Of a DNA stretch of 7,489 nucleotides, positions 1-6,143 are shown piece after piece. Each line of letters opens with the position of its first letter. Position 1 is the first letter of the stretch. Where the stretch lies: NCBI GenBank assembly GCA_030595845.1, contig JAUVCL010000097.1:1-7489 (forward strand), written 5' to 3'. The notes under the pieces were generated by a model. It searched no databases. It saw nothing but the letters and a program-made list of their open reading frames with translations, and was not told the DNA's origin. The position numbers were made by a program, and so were the translations under genes. Origin of the DNA: Campylobacterota bacterium (GTDB lineage: Bacteria > Campylobacterota > Campylobacteria > Campylobacterales > Sulfurovaceae).

Positions 1-1053
1 TTCTTTATCGATTGCAATAATTTCTTCAATATTTTTGGCTTTGACATCCCCAAACTTCTTATAGGCATCTAAAAGCATATCAGACATACCAAAAAATGAA
101 CATTTTTCATTTTGAAAGGCTTCTATGGCTACTTCATTGGCCGCATTCACGACCACACCTAAATGAGGGTTGTTTAAAATATGTTCTTTAATGTTCCAAA
201 TAGGGTAACGTGCTGCTTCAATGGGTAAAAACTCTAAAGCTCCCATTTTTAAAAGATCTACGGGAGGGAGAATCTCTTCTGTGACTTCACCTTGTAGAGC
301 AAAAGCAATAGGCAGTTTCATGTCAACACCAGCAAAGTGTGCCGTGGTTGAACCGTCTTTAAACTCTGCCAAAGCATGAATGATAGATTTTTTTTCTATC
401 ACCGCATCAATATTTGACGTGTTAAAAAGCCATTTGGCTTCTAGGAGTTCAAAAAGCTTGTTGGTCATGGTGGCTGAGTCTATAGTGATCTTGTTCCCCA
501 TAGACCAGTTAGGGTGCTTGAGGGCATCTGAAAAAGTGGCATCTTTCATCTTGGAAAGTTCCCAGTCTCTAAATGCACCACCAGAGGCAGTGATGTAAAG
601 TTTAGACAAAGGGCGGTCACCCAGTAAGTACCAAAGTCCGAAGTGTTCGGAGTCTATGACCGTAATGAGTGACATGTCTATGAACTCACCTGCAACTACA
701 AGTGATTCTTTGTTTGCTAAGGCAACTCTTTTCCCAAGAGTTGTAGCTTTGATTGTGGGTGCAAGACCAGCGTATCCTACCAGAGCATTGACTATGGTGT
801 CACTTTGAGACATCTCTATGAGTGCTAAGATGCCCTCATGTCCACAGAGTACATTGCTGTGATTGACTTTTGCTTTGTCTGCTTCATTTGCTATGGCTAC
901 CATCTTGGGTTGGTGGAGTTTGATCTGCTCATTAAGTAGATCAATATTGCGACCTGCTACCAGTGCTTCTATAGTGATGTTATATTGTTTTGCAATGATG
1001 AGGGTATTGACCCCGATGGAGCCTGTAGAACCTAAAAGAACAATACTTGACAT
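1..1053 (-). CDS. dxr: 1-deoxy-D-xylulose 5-phosphate reductoisomerase (partial, C-terminus off the left edge)
   Basis: This enzyme makes 2-C-methyl-D-erythritol 4-phosphate from 1-deoxy-D-xylulose 5-phosphate with NADPH and a divalent metal, the committed step of the MEP isoprenoid pathway in the cytoplasm. I translated 351 residues with no stop. Visible landmarks are the NADPH-binding GSTGSIG at residues 8-14, ALANKES at 111-117, the metal-binding DSE at 134-136, the SGGAFR loop at 157-162, HPNWSMG at 180-186, DSATMTNK at 192-199, the third likely metal ligand Glu205 in LLEAKWLF, and NAANEVA at 303-309. Family members are about 355-400 residues, so only a short C-terminal piece is missing. 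The start is fixed: the in-frame codon two before the ATG is the cdsA stop. There is no Shine-Dalgarno, so translation probably depends on cdsA. Seen: motifs and frame. Known: family function. Inferred: coupling. Confidence 0.97.
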   Translation of the reverse strand, partial: MSSIVLLGSTGSIGVNTLIIAKQYNITIEALVAGRNIDLLNEQIKLHQPKMVAIANEADKAKVNHSNVLCGHEGILALIEMSQSDTIVNALVGYAGLAPTIKATTLGKRVALANKESLVVAGEFIDMSLITVIDSEHFGLWYLLGDRPLSKLYITASGGAFRDWELSKMKDATFSDALKHPNWSMGNKITIDSATMTNKLFELLEAKWLFNTSNIDAVIEKKSIIHALAEFKDGSTTAHFAGVDMKLPIAFALQGEVTEEILPPVDLLKMGALEFLPIEAARYPIWNIKEHILNNPHLGVVVNAANEVAIEAFQNEKCSFFGMSDMLLDAYKKFGDVKAKNIEEIIAIDKE

Positions 1054-1056
1054 AGA

Positions 1057-1815
1057 TTAAATTAAGGCGCGTAACGCGATAACCATCATGATGGCACCAA
1101 AAAGGTAACCGTCAATTCTATCTAATATACCACCATGTCCGGGAAGTAGATCTCCAGAGTCTTTGACACCAGCTTCACGCTTGAGATAGGATTCAAAAAG
1201 ATCTCCAAAGACTGAAGAGATAGCGGTCACAAGTGTCACAACAAAGGCTATCCAAAACTCTACAACATAAAGTCCGGCAAAAGAACCGGCTATGGTTGCA
1301 AGGATGATACCACCAAACACACCTTCAAGTGTTTTGTTTGGTGAAGTATCTGAAAATTTGGTTTTACCGATGGCTTTTCCTGTGAAAAATGCTCCTACAT
1401 CTGTCAGCGCAACGGTGACAAGAAGCCAAAACATGGACTGTATGCCAAAATCCTGGTAGAGGATAAGGAAAAAGAGTATGCCGCTGACGGGGTAAAGGAA
1501 AGGAAGAAGCAGTCTTTTGTCAAAGTTGTGAAAATAGGCAAGAGAAGAAGCAAATATAACTGCCATAAAAAAGAATAGATCATCAGGATTAGGATAAAAA
1601 TAGGCAACGATCCATAAGAGAACAGCCCATACATACATAGAAGGTCCAGTGAGCTTGAAAAGCTTCATTGCTTCATAAAAAGCAAAGATATAAATGACAC
1701 CTAAAAAAGCCCACATGACAAAAAAGTTATCGATCCAGCCTATAAACCCAACTAAAGCAAGTAAGCCAATGCCTGTTAGCCAACGCTCTTGATAATCTGT
1801 AAAAAATTTAGTCAT
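1057..1815 (-). CDS. cdsA: Phosphatidate cytidylyltransferase (CDP-diglyceride synthase)
   Basis: This integral inner-membrane enzyme makes CDP-diacylglycerol from phosphatidic acid and CTP, the precursor of phosphatidylethanolamine, phosphatidylglycerol and cardiolipin. The 252-residue product is a string of hydrophobic segments (roughly residues 13-48, 61-73, 80-93, 103-121, 129-145, 166-205 and 237-252). Near the C-terminus, residues 209-235 match the CdsA family signature fully: S-x-L-K-R, four residues, K-D-S-G, two residues, L-P-G-H-G-G, then L-D-R-I-D. The conserved region with D139, GK at 146-147 and SPNKTLEG at 158-165 is also present. Length is normal for short bacterial CdsA. The ATG is preceded by AGGGA about 6 bases upstream. 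It lies 55 bp after the NFACT gene and 3 bp before dxr, an arrangement (cdsA then dxr) known in Helicobacter and relatives, so the two are probably cotranscribed. Confidence 0.96.
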   Translation of the reverse strand: MTKFFTDYQERWLTGIGLLALVGFIGWIDNFFVMWAFLGVIYIFAFYEAMKLFKLTGPSMYVWAVLLWIVAYFYPNPDDLFFFMAVIFASSLAYFHNFDKRLLLPFLYPVSGILFFLILYQDFGIQSMFWLLVTVALTDVGAFFTGKAIGKTKFSDTSPNKTLEGVFGGIILATIAGSFAGLYVVEFWIAFVVTLVTAISSVFGDLFESYLKREAGVKDSGDLLPGHGGILDRIDGYLFGAIMMVIALRALI

Positions 1816-1842
1816 ACTTTTCCCTGATTTGATATGGGAATG

Positions 1843-1848
1843 ATTATA
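1843..1848 (-). promoter_or_regulatory. Candidate -10 box for cdsA-dxr
   Basis: A perfect TATAAT on the minus strand, preceded by TGG, lies in the 55-bp gap between the NFACT gene and cdsA and would start transcription about 20 bases upstream of the cdsA ATG. No convincing -35 box is present, which is common for sigma-70 promoters in Campylobacterota. It also sits inside an imperfect inverted repeat (GGGATG on one side, CATTCCC on the other). This is a sequence match only; cdsA may instead be read through from the gene upstream. Confidence 0.35.
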
Positions 1849-1870
1849 CCATCCCTTGGGTTAGAAGTGT

Positions 1871-3214
1871 CTATATCCGGATTTCAACACCTTCTTTTGT
1901 GACACGGATCGTATCATATTTGTTATAGAGTACGTTAGAACCTTCCTGTACTTTTACAAATTTTCTTTTGGTGTAGTCTACTTCATAGTCCCCGGGGTTT
2001 TTGACTGAAAAATCTACACAGAGTTTAGCTGCAGCCTGAATGACAGAGTCAGGTAAATTTTGTTTGTCTGTTCTAATGATGACATGAGAGGAAGGTACGT
2101 CTCTTATGTGCATCCAAAGGTCATTGGCTTTGGCGATCTCTAAAAGTTTTTGGTTCTCGTTGGAGTTTCGTCCTACCAATACTTTATAGTCTTCGATCCA
2201 AAAGAGTTCACCTTCGCGAAGTTTCTCTTTTTTACGTTGGGACTTGGCACGTTTTGGGACAAGCAGTTCAAGTTCATAGGGTTCTTTTGCTCGTTCCAAA
2301 GCGTAATATATATTGTCATAAAAGTCTTTTTTACTCTGTAGGTTCTCTTCTTCTATGTGCACATTTTTCGCTTTACTTTTAGCCCGTTTCGCAAGATTGA
2401 AGAAGTGATCAGATATACGGTTTACTTTCATATTTTTAGGCAGTTTTATCGTTATTTCCTTGCCTTCGAAATCAAAAGCTTTTAATTTTGTATCATAAGG
2501 TTTTATCTGATATAGATTTGCCAGGATGAGGTTTCCGTAATTGTTTGCAAGTTTTGCCTGCTCTGCCAAACTTTCTGCATTGGGTAACTTATCTAAAAGT
2601 TGTTCAAGCTTTTTCGATTTCTTAGCCGTGACAGAGAGTTTTTGTTTTTTAAGTTCTAATAGCTTTTTGGCCTGTACTTCTGTATATATTTTTTCTAAAT
2701 AGGTGTCAATATAGTCTATTTCTCTGCTTTCTTCTGTCCGTTCAAAAGGAGGGATGGCAAGTAGTTCCATCCCCGGGCGAATGACACGAAAAGAGCTGTC
2801 AGAATCTATGTGACGTAAAGCTTCGATGATGATTTCATTGTCGTCTATGAGTATGGCATTGGTATTTTTACCTGTAAATTCCAATTGAAGATAGATGATC
2901 TTGTCTTTATAAGAACTTTTTGGTGCTATTGTAAAACGTAAAATACGGTCATTATTGGGTACCTCTACTGCGATCAGTTTGCTTCCGCTTAGCAGGGAGT
3001 GTAATAAAGTATCAAAAGGTGCATTATAACCTTGCAGTGGTCTTTGTGAGTCTGCTTTGTATACAAAACTATGTCCTCGTGTCATGTTGAAAAAATAGCT
3101 TTTAGACTTGTCGAACATGATCTCAATCGTATTGTCTTCTATCCGTCTTGCTCGGCTAATGAATGTGAAGTCGTTTAAACGTTTAGCAATGGCTTTGAGT
3201 TCGTATAGTTTCAT
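1871..3214 (-). CDS. rqcH: NFACT family protein, RqcH-like (ribosome-associated quality control)
   Basis: NFACT proteins of the RqcH/Rqc2 type bind stalled 50S subunits carrying peptidyl-tRNA and recruit tRNA-Ala to add C-terminal alanine tails that mark nascent chains for degradation; older annotations call them fibronectin-binding proteins. This 447-residue product shows an N-terminal NFACT-N region (about 1-170) with the Asp-Arg pair D89-R90 at the position implicated in tRNA binding in Bacillus RqcH, and a following block FTGKNTNAILID at 113-124. Lysine-rich, probably coiled-coil stretches lie at about 173-225 and 275-335. The NFACT-R domain (about 335-447) carries DLWMHIRDVPSSHVIIR at 365-381. 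It is shorter than Firmicute RqcH (about 570 residues). I chose the ATG at 3214, with GAGGA upstream, over a 48-residue longer reading that runs through palindromic repeat DNA. Function is inferred from family. Confidence 0.88.
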   Translation of the reverse strand: MKLYELKAIAKRLNDFTFISRARRIEDNTIEIMFDKSKSYFFNMTRGHSFVYKADSQRPLQGYNAPFDTLLHSLLSGSKLIAVEVPNNDRILRFTIAPKSSYKDKIIYLQLEFTGKNTNAILIDDNEIIIEALRHIDSDSSFRVIRPGMELLAIPPFERTEESREIDYIDTYLEKIYTEVQAKKLLELKKQKLSVTAKKSKKLEQLLDKLPNAESLAEQAKLANNYGNLILANLYQIKPYDTKLKAFDFEGKEITIKLPKNMKVNRISDHFFNLAKRAKSKAKNVHIEEENLQSKKDFYDNIYYALERAKEPYELELLVPKRAKSQRKKEKLREGELFWIEDYKVLVGRNSNENQKLLEIAKANDLWMHIRDVPSSHVIIRTDKQNLPDSVIQAAAKLCVDFSVKNPGDYEVDYTKRKFVKVQEGSNVLYNKYDTIRVTKEGVEIRI

Positions 3215-3219
3215 GGTTT

Positions 3220-3224
3220 TCCTC
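3220..3224 (-). promoter_or_regulatory. Ribosome binding site that fixes the NFACT start
   Basis: GAGGA on the minus strand stands 5 bases before the ATG at 3214. The next in-frame ATG upstream lies inside the REP-like palindrome and gives a non-conserved extension, so this site decides the start. The GTAG foot of the adjacent repeat begins at the very next base, so the repeat ends exactly where the ribosome binding site begins. Confidence 0.7.
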
Positions 3225-3327
3225 GTAGGGTGCATTTGCCAATGCACCATATAATAAATGTTGCATAAAATAAAAAGTTTGCTGATAGGCTTATACCAGA
3301 AAAGGTGCGTTGGCAAACGCACCCTAC
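3225..3327. repeat. REP-like inverted doublet A (BIME-like)
   Basis: Two 24-bp units face each other. The left unit (3225-3248, plus orientation) is GTAG followed by GGTGCATT, loop TGCC, and AATGCACC, a perfect 8-bp stem. The right unit (3304-3327, minus orientation) reads on the minus strand GTAG, GGTGCGTT, TGCC, AACGCACC, also a perfect 8-bp stem. They agree at 22 of 24 positions, and the two differences pair with each other, so both stems stay intact. A GTAG foot plus hairpin, in head-to-head pairs, is the hallmark of repetitive extragenic palindromes mobilised by RAYT (TnpA-REP) transposases; that link is inference here, as no such gene is in the window. Effects on mRNA stability or termination are possible. 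Confidence 0.75.
3290..3298 (-). promoter_or_regulatory. Candidate extended -10 for the NFACT gene
   Basis: The minus strand reads TGG followed by TATAAG in the spacer between the two REP-like units, pointing toward the NFACT gene. Transcription from here would give a leader of roughly 70 bases containing one whole REP-like hairpin immediately before the ribosome binding site. A second possible -10 (TATTAT, 3251-3256, minus) lies closer. Neither has a good -35, so the choice is uncertain. Confidence 0.3.
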
Positions 3328-3371
3328 AGATATTTAAATTGTTATGGAATTTTAGCATAATATTTTTTCGC

Positions 3372-3377
3372 TATAAT
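3372..3377 (+). promoter_or_regulatory. leuC: -10 box of the leuC promoter
   Basis: A perfect TATAAT preceded by a T-run and GC (TTTTTTCGCTATAAT) lies 46 bases before the leuC ATG, predicting a start near 3384 and a leader of about 40 bases. There is no -35 at the right distance; T-rich upstream DNA without a -35 is typical of Campylobacterota sigma-70 promoters. I see no leucine-rich leader peptide, T-box or attenuator hairpin. Confidence 0.65.
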
Positions 3378-3423
3378 TCGCGTAATAATTTTAGATACAA
3401 CTATGTATACGTAAGGACGACCT

Positions 3424-4704
3424 ATGGCACAGACTATGACAGAAAAGATCTTTTCAGAGCATGCAGGTAAAGAAGTAAATGCAGGAGAGATCGTAAGAGT
3501 AGATATCGATATGATCAACGGTAATGATATAACAACACCTATTTCTATTAAAGCATTTGAAGAGAGTGGAGCAGAAAAACTCGTTAATCCTGATGGTTTT
3601 GCGTTGGTGATGGATCACTACATCCCGGCAAAAGATATCGCTTCGGCAAATCAGGCAAAGATCTCAAGAGAATTTGCTTACAAACATGACCTCAAATACT
3701 TCTTTGATGAAAAAGATATGGGGATTGAGCATGCCTTGCTTCCGGAAAAAGGACTTGTACTTCCTGGTGATGTGATTATCGGTGCAGACAGCCATACATG
3801 TACACATGGAGCGTTGGGTGCATTTTCTACAGGAATGGGATCTACGGATCTTGCTTTTGGTATGATCACTGGCGGTAACTGGTTTAAGGTTCCTGAGACG
3901 ATCAAAGTTGAGTTGACTGGGAAACCGGGTGAGCATATTTATGGAAAAGATATTATCTTGGAACTTATTCGTCAGATAGGTGTCGATGGTGCACTCTATA
4001 AGGCTATTGAATTTACAGGTGACGCGATCCAATATCTTGGTATGGCAGATAGATTCTCTATTGCAAATATGGTGATCGAAGCGGGTGCGAAAAATGGTAT
4101 TTTTGCAGTAGATGACGTGACACTTACTTACTTGGAAGAGAGAAAAGAAGTCAATGGTGGACTTAGAGCAGAACCTAAGATTCACTCTTCGGATGCAGAT
4201 GCCGTTTACTGTCAAGTGATCACTATAGACACATCAGCACTTTCTCCTGTGATTGCTTATCCTTTCTTGCCTTCTAATGGTAAACCTGTAGAGCAGGCAG
4301 TATCTGATGACATTAAAGTAGATCAGGTGATGATAGGCTCTTGTACAAATGGGCGTATCGAAGATCTACGTATCGCAGCAGAGATCATGAAAGGGCACAG
4401 AGTGGCACGTCATACACGTATGATCGTCACTCCGGCTACACAAAAGATCTTGCTCCAGGCACAAAAAGAAGGTTTGATGGAAATTTTAATTAATGCAGGT
4501 GCCGTGGTTTCCAACCCTACTTGTGGGGCATGTTTGGGTGGATATATGGGTATCTTGGGTGATGGCGAAGTATGTGTTGCTACAACAAACCGTAACTTTG
4601 TAGGACGTATGGGTGCAAGAACTTCTGAAATTTACCTGGCTAACTCTGCAGTTGCAGCAGCGTCAGCTATAGCAGGGAAGATCGTGGATCCTAGGGATGT
4701 TTAA
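3424..4704 (+). CDS. leuC: 3-isopropylmalate dehydratase large subunit
   Basis: Together with the small subunit LeuD this [4Fe-4S] enzyme isomerises 2-isopropylmalate to 3-isopropylmalate in leucine biosynthesis. The 426-residue product is of the shorter LeuC2/HacA type (E. coli LeuC is about 466). The aconitase-family signatures are present: GADSHTCTHGALGAFSTGMG at 120-139, GSCTNGR at 305-311, and NPTCGACLGG at 364-373; the cluster ligands are Cys307, Cys367 and Cys370. GRMGAR at 394-399 is a typical substrate-binding motif. The ATG has AAGGAC 5 bases upstream and a consensus -10 box further up. Homoaconitase or methylmalate dehydratase activity cannot be excluded from sequence alone, as the short type has these relatives. 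No leuD, leuB or leuA lies beside it here; the next gene encodes an unrelated exported protein. Confidence 0.93.
   Translation: MAQTMTEKIFSEHAGKEVNAGEIVRVDIDMINGNDITTPISIKAFEESGAEKLVNPDGFALVMDHYIPAKDIASANQAKISREFAYKHDLKYFFDEKDMGIEHALLPEKGLVLPGDVIIGADSHTCTHGALGAFSTGMGSTDLAFGMITGGNWFKVPETIKVELTGKPGEHIYGKDIILELIRQIGVDGALYKAIEFTGDAIQYLGMADRFSIANMVIEAGAKNGIFAVDDVTLTYLEERKEVNGGLRAEPKIHSSDADAVYCQVITIDTSALSPVIAYPFLPSNGKPVEQAVSDDIKVDQVMIGSCTNGRIEDLRIAAEIMKGHRVARHTRMIVTPATQKILLQAQKEGLMEILINAGAVVSNPTCGACLGGYMGILGDGEVCVATTNRNFVGRMGARTSEIYLANSAVAAASAIAGKIVDPRDV
4693..4697 (+). promoter_or_regulatory. Ribosome binding site of the SPOR-like gene, inside the leuC end
   Basis: AGGGA overlaps the last codons of leuC and stands 8 bases before the ATG at 4706. 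It favours that ATG, which opens a typical MKK-type signal peptide, over the in-frame ATG at 4697, which overlaps leuC by 8 bp and has no good site in front of it. Confidence 0.55.
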
Positions 4705-4705
4705 T

Positions 4706-5383
4706 ATGAAAAAGACTTTAATTCTTTTTACGTTTCTTTTTGCTGCTTCAAATCTTTTTGGGGGATATAAGGTCAAGATAGCGGTCTATAAAGATCATGC
4801 CAATCTTATGGCTTATATCTCTAAGATACCTGGGGAAAGCTATAGAAAAAACATTAGCATAGAGGAAAAGAATCATTTATACTATGTGAGTTCTACGCTT
4901 TATGAGAGTAAGACTGAAGTCAATAAAGCATTAAGTGCTTATAAAAAAGTGTTTCCCGATGCTTTTATCGAAGAGATAGTGCAAGAAACTGTGGTAGCTG
5001 CCTCAACAGAAGCAGTAGCGAAAGCTCCTGCGCCGGTTGAAAAAACTATAGATGCCAAAATACTCCTAGAAAACAAAACAGTATATATTTGTAATGAAAA
5101 TGGATCCCCAAAGGCCCAAAAAGAAGTCATCAGACTGGATTTCAAAAAAGAGTATGTGCTATACAGTAAACTCAGTAAAAGTGTCCCCCCTATAGAGATA
5201 CCGTATACCTTTGAAAAAGATTGTGTCATATTACCTATGTCTGGCATAGAGTTTAAATATCAGATCCATGCAGAGGGAGATGATTTTTTATCTACAAAAA
5301 GTTTTACTAATGATGAAGAAGGGAATCATTTCAGATATTATTTTGATGAGGACATGGCTTTTAACTTTACAGAGCGTCACTAG
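4706..5383 (+). CDS. Exported protein with N-terminal SPOR-like domain and unknown C-terminal domain
   Basis: I do not recognise a named gene. The 225-residue product starts with a signal peptide: MKK, a hydrophobic core at about 4-14, and cleavage somewhere within residues 14-20. Residues 21-91 look like a SPOR fold: YKVKIAVYKDHANLMAYI, then a central strand LYYVSSTLYESKTEVNKAL and KKVFPDAFIEE, matching the usual pattern of strand, helix, strand, 'sr-eA' helix and 'fpdAfi' end. SPOR domains bind denuded peptidoglycan glycan strands at division sites. An Ala/Val/Pro linker (92-116) follows, then a probable beta-rich domain (about 117-221) with Cys129 and Cys173 and an acidic, aromatic tail. 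It begins 1 bp after the leuC stop, so it is likely cotranscribed with leuC. The envelope location is well supported; the SPOR call is by eye and moderate. Confidence 0.7.
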   Translation: MKKTLILFTFLFAASNLFGGYKVKIAVYKDHANLMAYISKIPGESYRKNISIEEKNHLYYVSSTLYESKTEVNKALSAYKKVFPDAFIEEIVQETVVAASTEAVAKAPAPVEKTIDAKILLENKTVYICNENGSPKAQKEVIRLDFKKEYVLYSKLSKSVPPIEIPYTFEKDCVILPMSGIEFKYQIHAEGDDFLSTKSFTNDEEGNHFRYYFDEDMAFNFTERH

Positions 5384-5401
5384 TCCCACTATATTATTTG
5401 G

Positions 5402-6118
5402 TTAAAAACCTGAATTCGGGTCAAACCCAAAATCCGGTGTCCCAAAACTCTGTGTCGCAAAACTAGGATCAGTGTATCCTTCTTGTACAGAGAGTCCTCT
5501 TAACATGGTGATATCCATCTTAGGGTCTATGCCTTTAGGGCATACCATAGTACATTCTCCACATAAAGTACAGTCCCATACACCATTGCTTTGAATGTTA
5601 TCTATGATCATTTTCGCATTGTCTTCACGCTTGTCTGTACTATAACGATAGGCTCGTGTGAGTGCAAAAGGTCCCAGGAAGTCTGGGTTCACAGCATAAA
5701 CAGGACAGGCAGAGTAGCAAGAGTCACAGAGTATACAGTCTGTTTGAGTCTCAGAGATTTTTTCATCTTTATGGGTGAGTGCTGCTTCTGTGAAGCTTTG
5801 TATCCATGCAGTACTTTTTAGCAGGGTCTCTTTGGCTTTGTTCTTGTCTACTTTAAGATCACGTAATACAGGGTGATAGTTTAAGGGTTCTACCATATCC
5901 CCATCTTTTATTTTGTAGGCACAGGCTAACTCTTCTCTGCCGTTAACTCTGACAGCACAGGTTCCACATACAGAAGCACGACACCCTGCTGTAAAGGTAA
6001 GTGTCGCATCTTGTGTTGCTTTGATGTGTGTGAGTGCATTTAGTAGGGTAGTCTCCTTGTCTGGAAGTTCGTAGTTTTGTTGGGTATTTGTATTGGAACG
6101 TAAAATATTTATTTGCAT
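5402..6118 (-). CDS. sdhB: Succinate dehydrogenase/fumarate reductase iron-sulfur subunit
   Basis: This subunit passes electrons between the flavoprotein and the quinone (or other acceptor) side in the TCA or reductive TCA cycle. In the 238-residue product the ferredoxin-like N-terminal part holds the [2Fe-2S] ligands Cys46, Cys51, Cys54 and Cys66. The C-terminal part holds Cys128, 131, 134 and 138 (CILCDSCYSACP), followed by NPDFLGPFALTRAYRY, as in SdhB. The last motif, Cys183, 186, 189 and 193 (CTLCGECTMVCPKG), has one cysteine more than the classical C-x5-C-x3-C, so the third cluster may be [4Fe-4S]. The tail after 214 is rich in Phe, Gly and Pro. The ATG at 6118 has AAGGAG 8 bases upstream; an 18-residue longer start would run through repeat DNA. 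sdhA lies 100 bp upstream and no anchor gene follows. The reaction direction (Sdh or Frd) cannot be told. Confidence 0.93.
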   Translation of the reverse strand: MQINILRSNTNTQQNYELPDKETTLLNALTHIKATQDATLTFTAGCRASVCGTCAVRVNGREELACAYKIKDGDMVEPLNYHPVLRDLKVDKNKAKETLLKSTAWIQSFTEAALTHKDEKISETQTDCILCDSCYSACPVYAVNPDFLGPFALTRAYRYSTDKREDNAKMIIDNIQSNGVWDCTLCGECTMVCPKGIDPKMDITMLRGLSVQEGYTDPSFATQSFGTPDFGFDPNSGF

Positions 6119-6126
6119 GGGGTAAA

Positions 6127-6132
6127 CTCCTT
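6127..6132 (-). promoter_or_regulatory. sdhB: Ribosome binding site that fixes the sdhB start
   Basis: AAGGAG on the minus strand, 8 bases before the ATG at 6118, is a strong site and lies just outside the REP-like doublet. It rules against the longer reading that would start at 6172 in the centre of the palindrome. Confidence 0.8.
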
Positions 6133-6143
6133 GTCGCACGCAA

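Larger units (their letters stand above)
3215..3423. other. Divergent intergenic region between the NFACT gene and leuC
   Basis: These 209 bp separate two divergently transcribed genes. From left to right they hold the NFACT ribosome binding site, an inverted pair of REP-like palindromes with 55 bp of AT-rich DNA between them, an AT-rich stretch, and the leuC -10 box and ribosome binding site. Reading frames that cross this region in either direction are built from the repeats and do not look like genes. Confidence 0.8.

Noticed and set aside
3225..3327. Doublet A as an integron attC site or CRISPR repeat
   Set aside because: There is no integrase, no cassette structure, no R/L box arrangement, and only two inverted copies, not regular direct repeats.
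3215..3358. 48-residue N-terminal extension of the NFACT protein
   Set aside because: The extra residues are translated from both REP-like units and AT-rich spacer, do not resemble the family N-terminus, and a good ribosome binding site stands before the inner ATG at 3214.
3403..3414. Three-codon upstream frame (Met-Tyr-Thr-stop) in the leuC leader
   Set aside because: It has no ribosome binding site of its own and holds no leucine codons, so a regulatory leader peptide is not supported.
3664..4215. 183-residue frame antisense to leuC
   Set aside because: It lies wholly within leuC on the opposite strand, has a Cys/Arg/His-rich composition typical of a shadow frame, and shows no recognisable motif.
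5381..5430. Terminator between the convergent SPOR-like gene and sdhB
   Set aside because: Only 4-bp stems (GGTT-AAA-AACC and GGGT-CAA-ACCC) are present, with no T-run in the right place on either strand.
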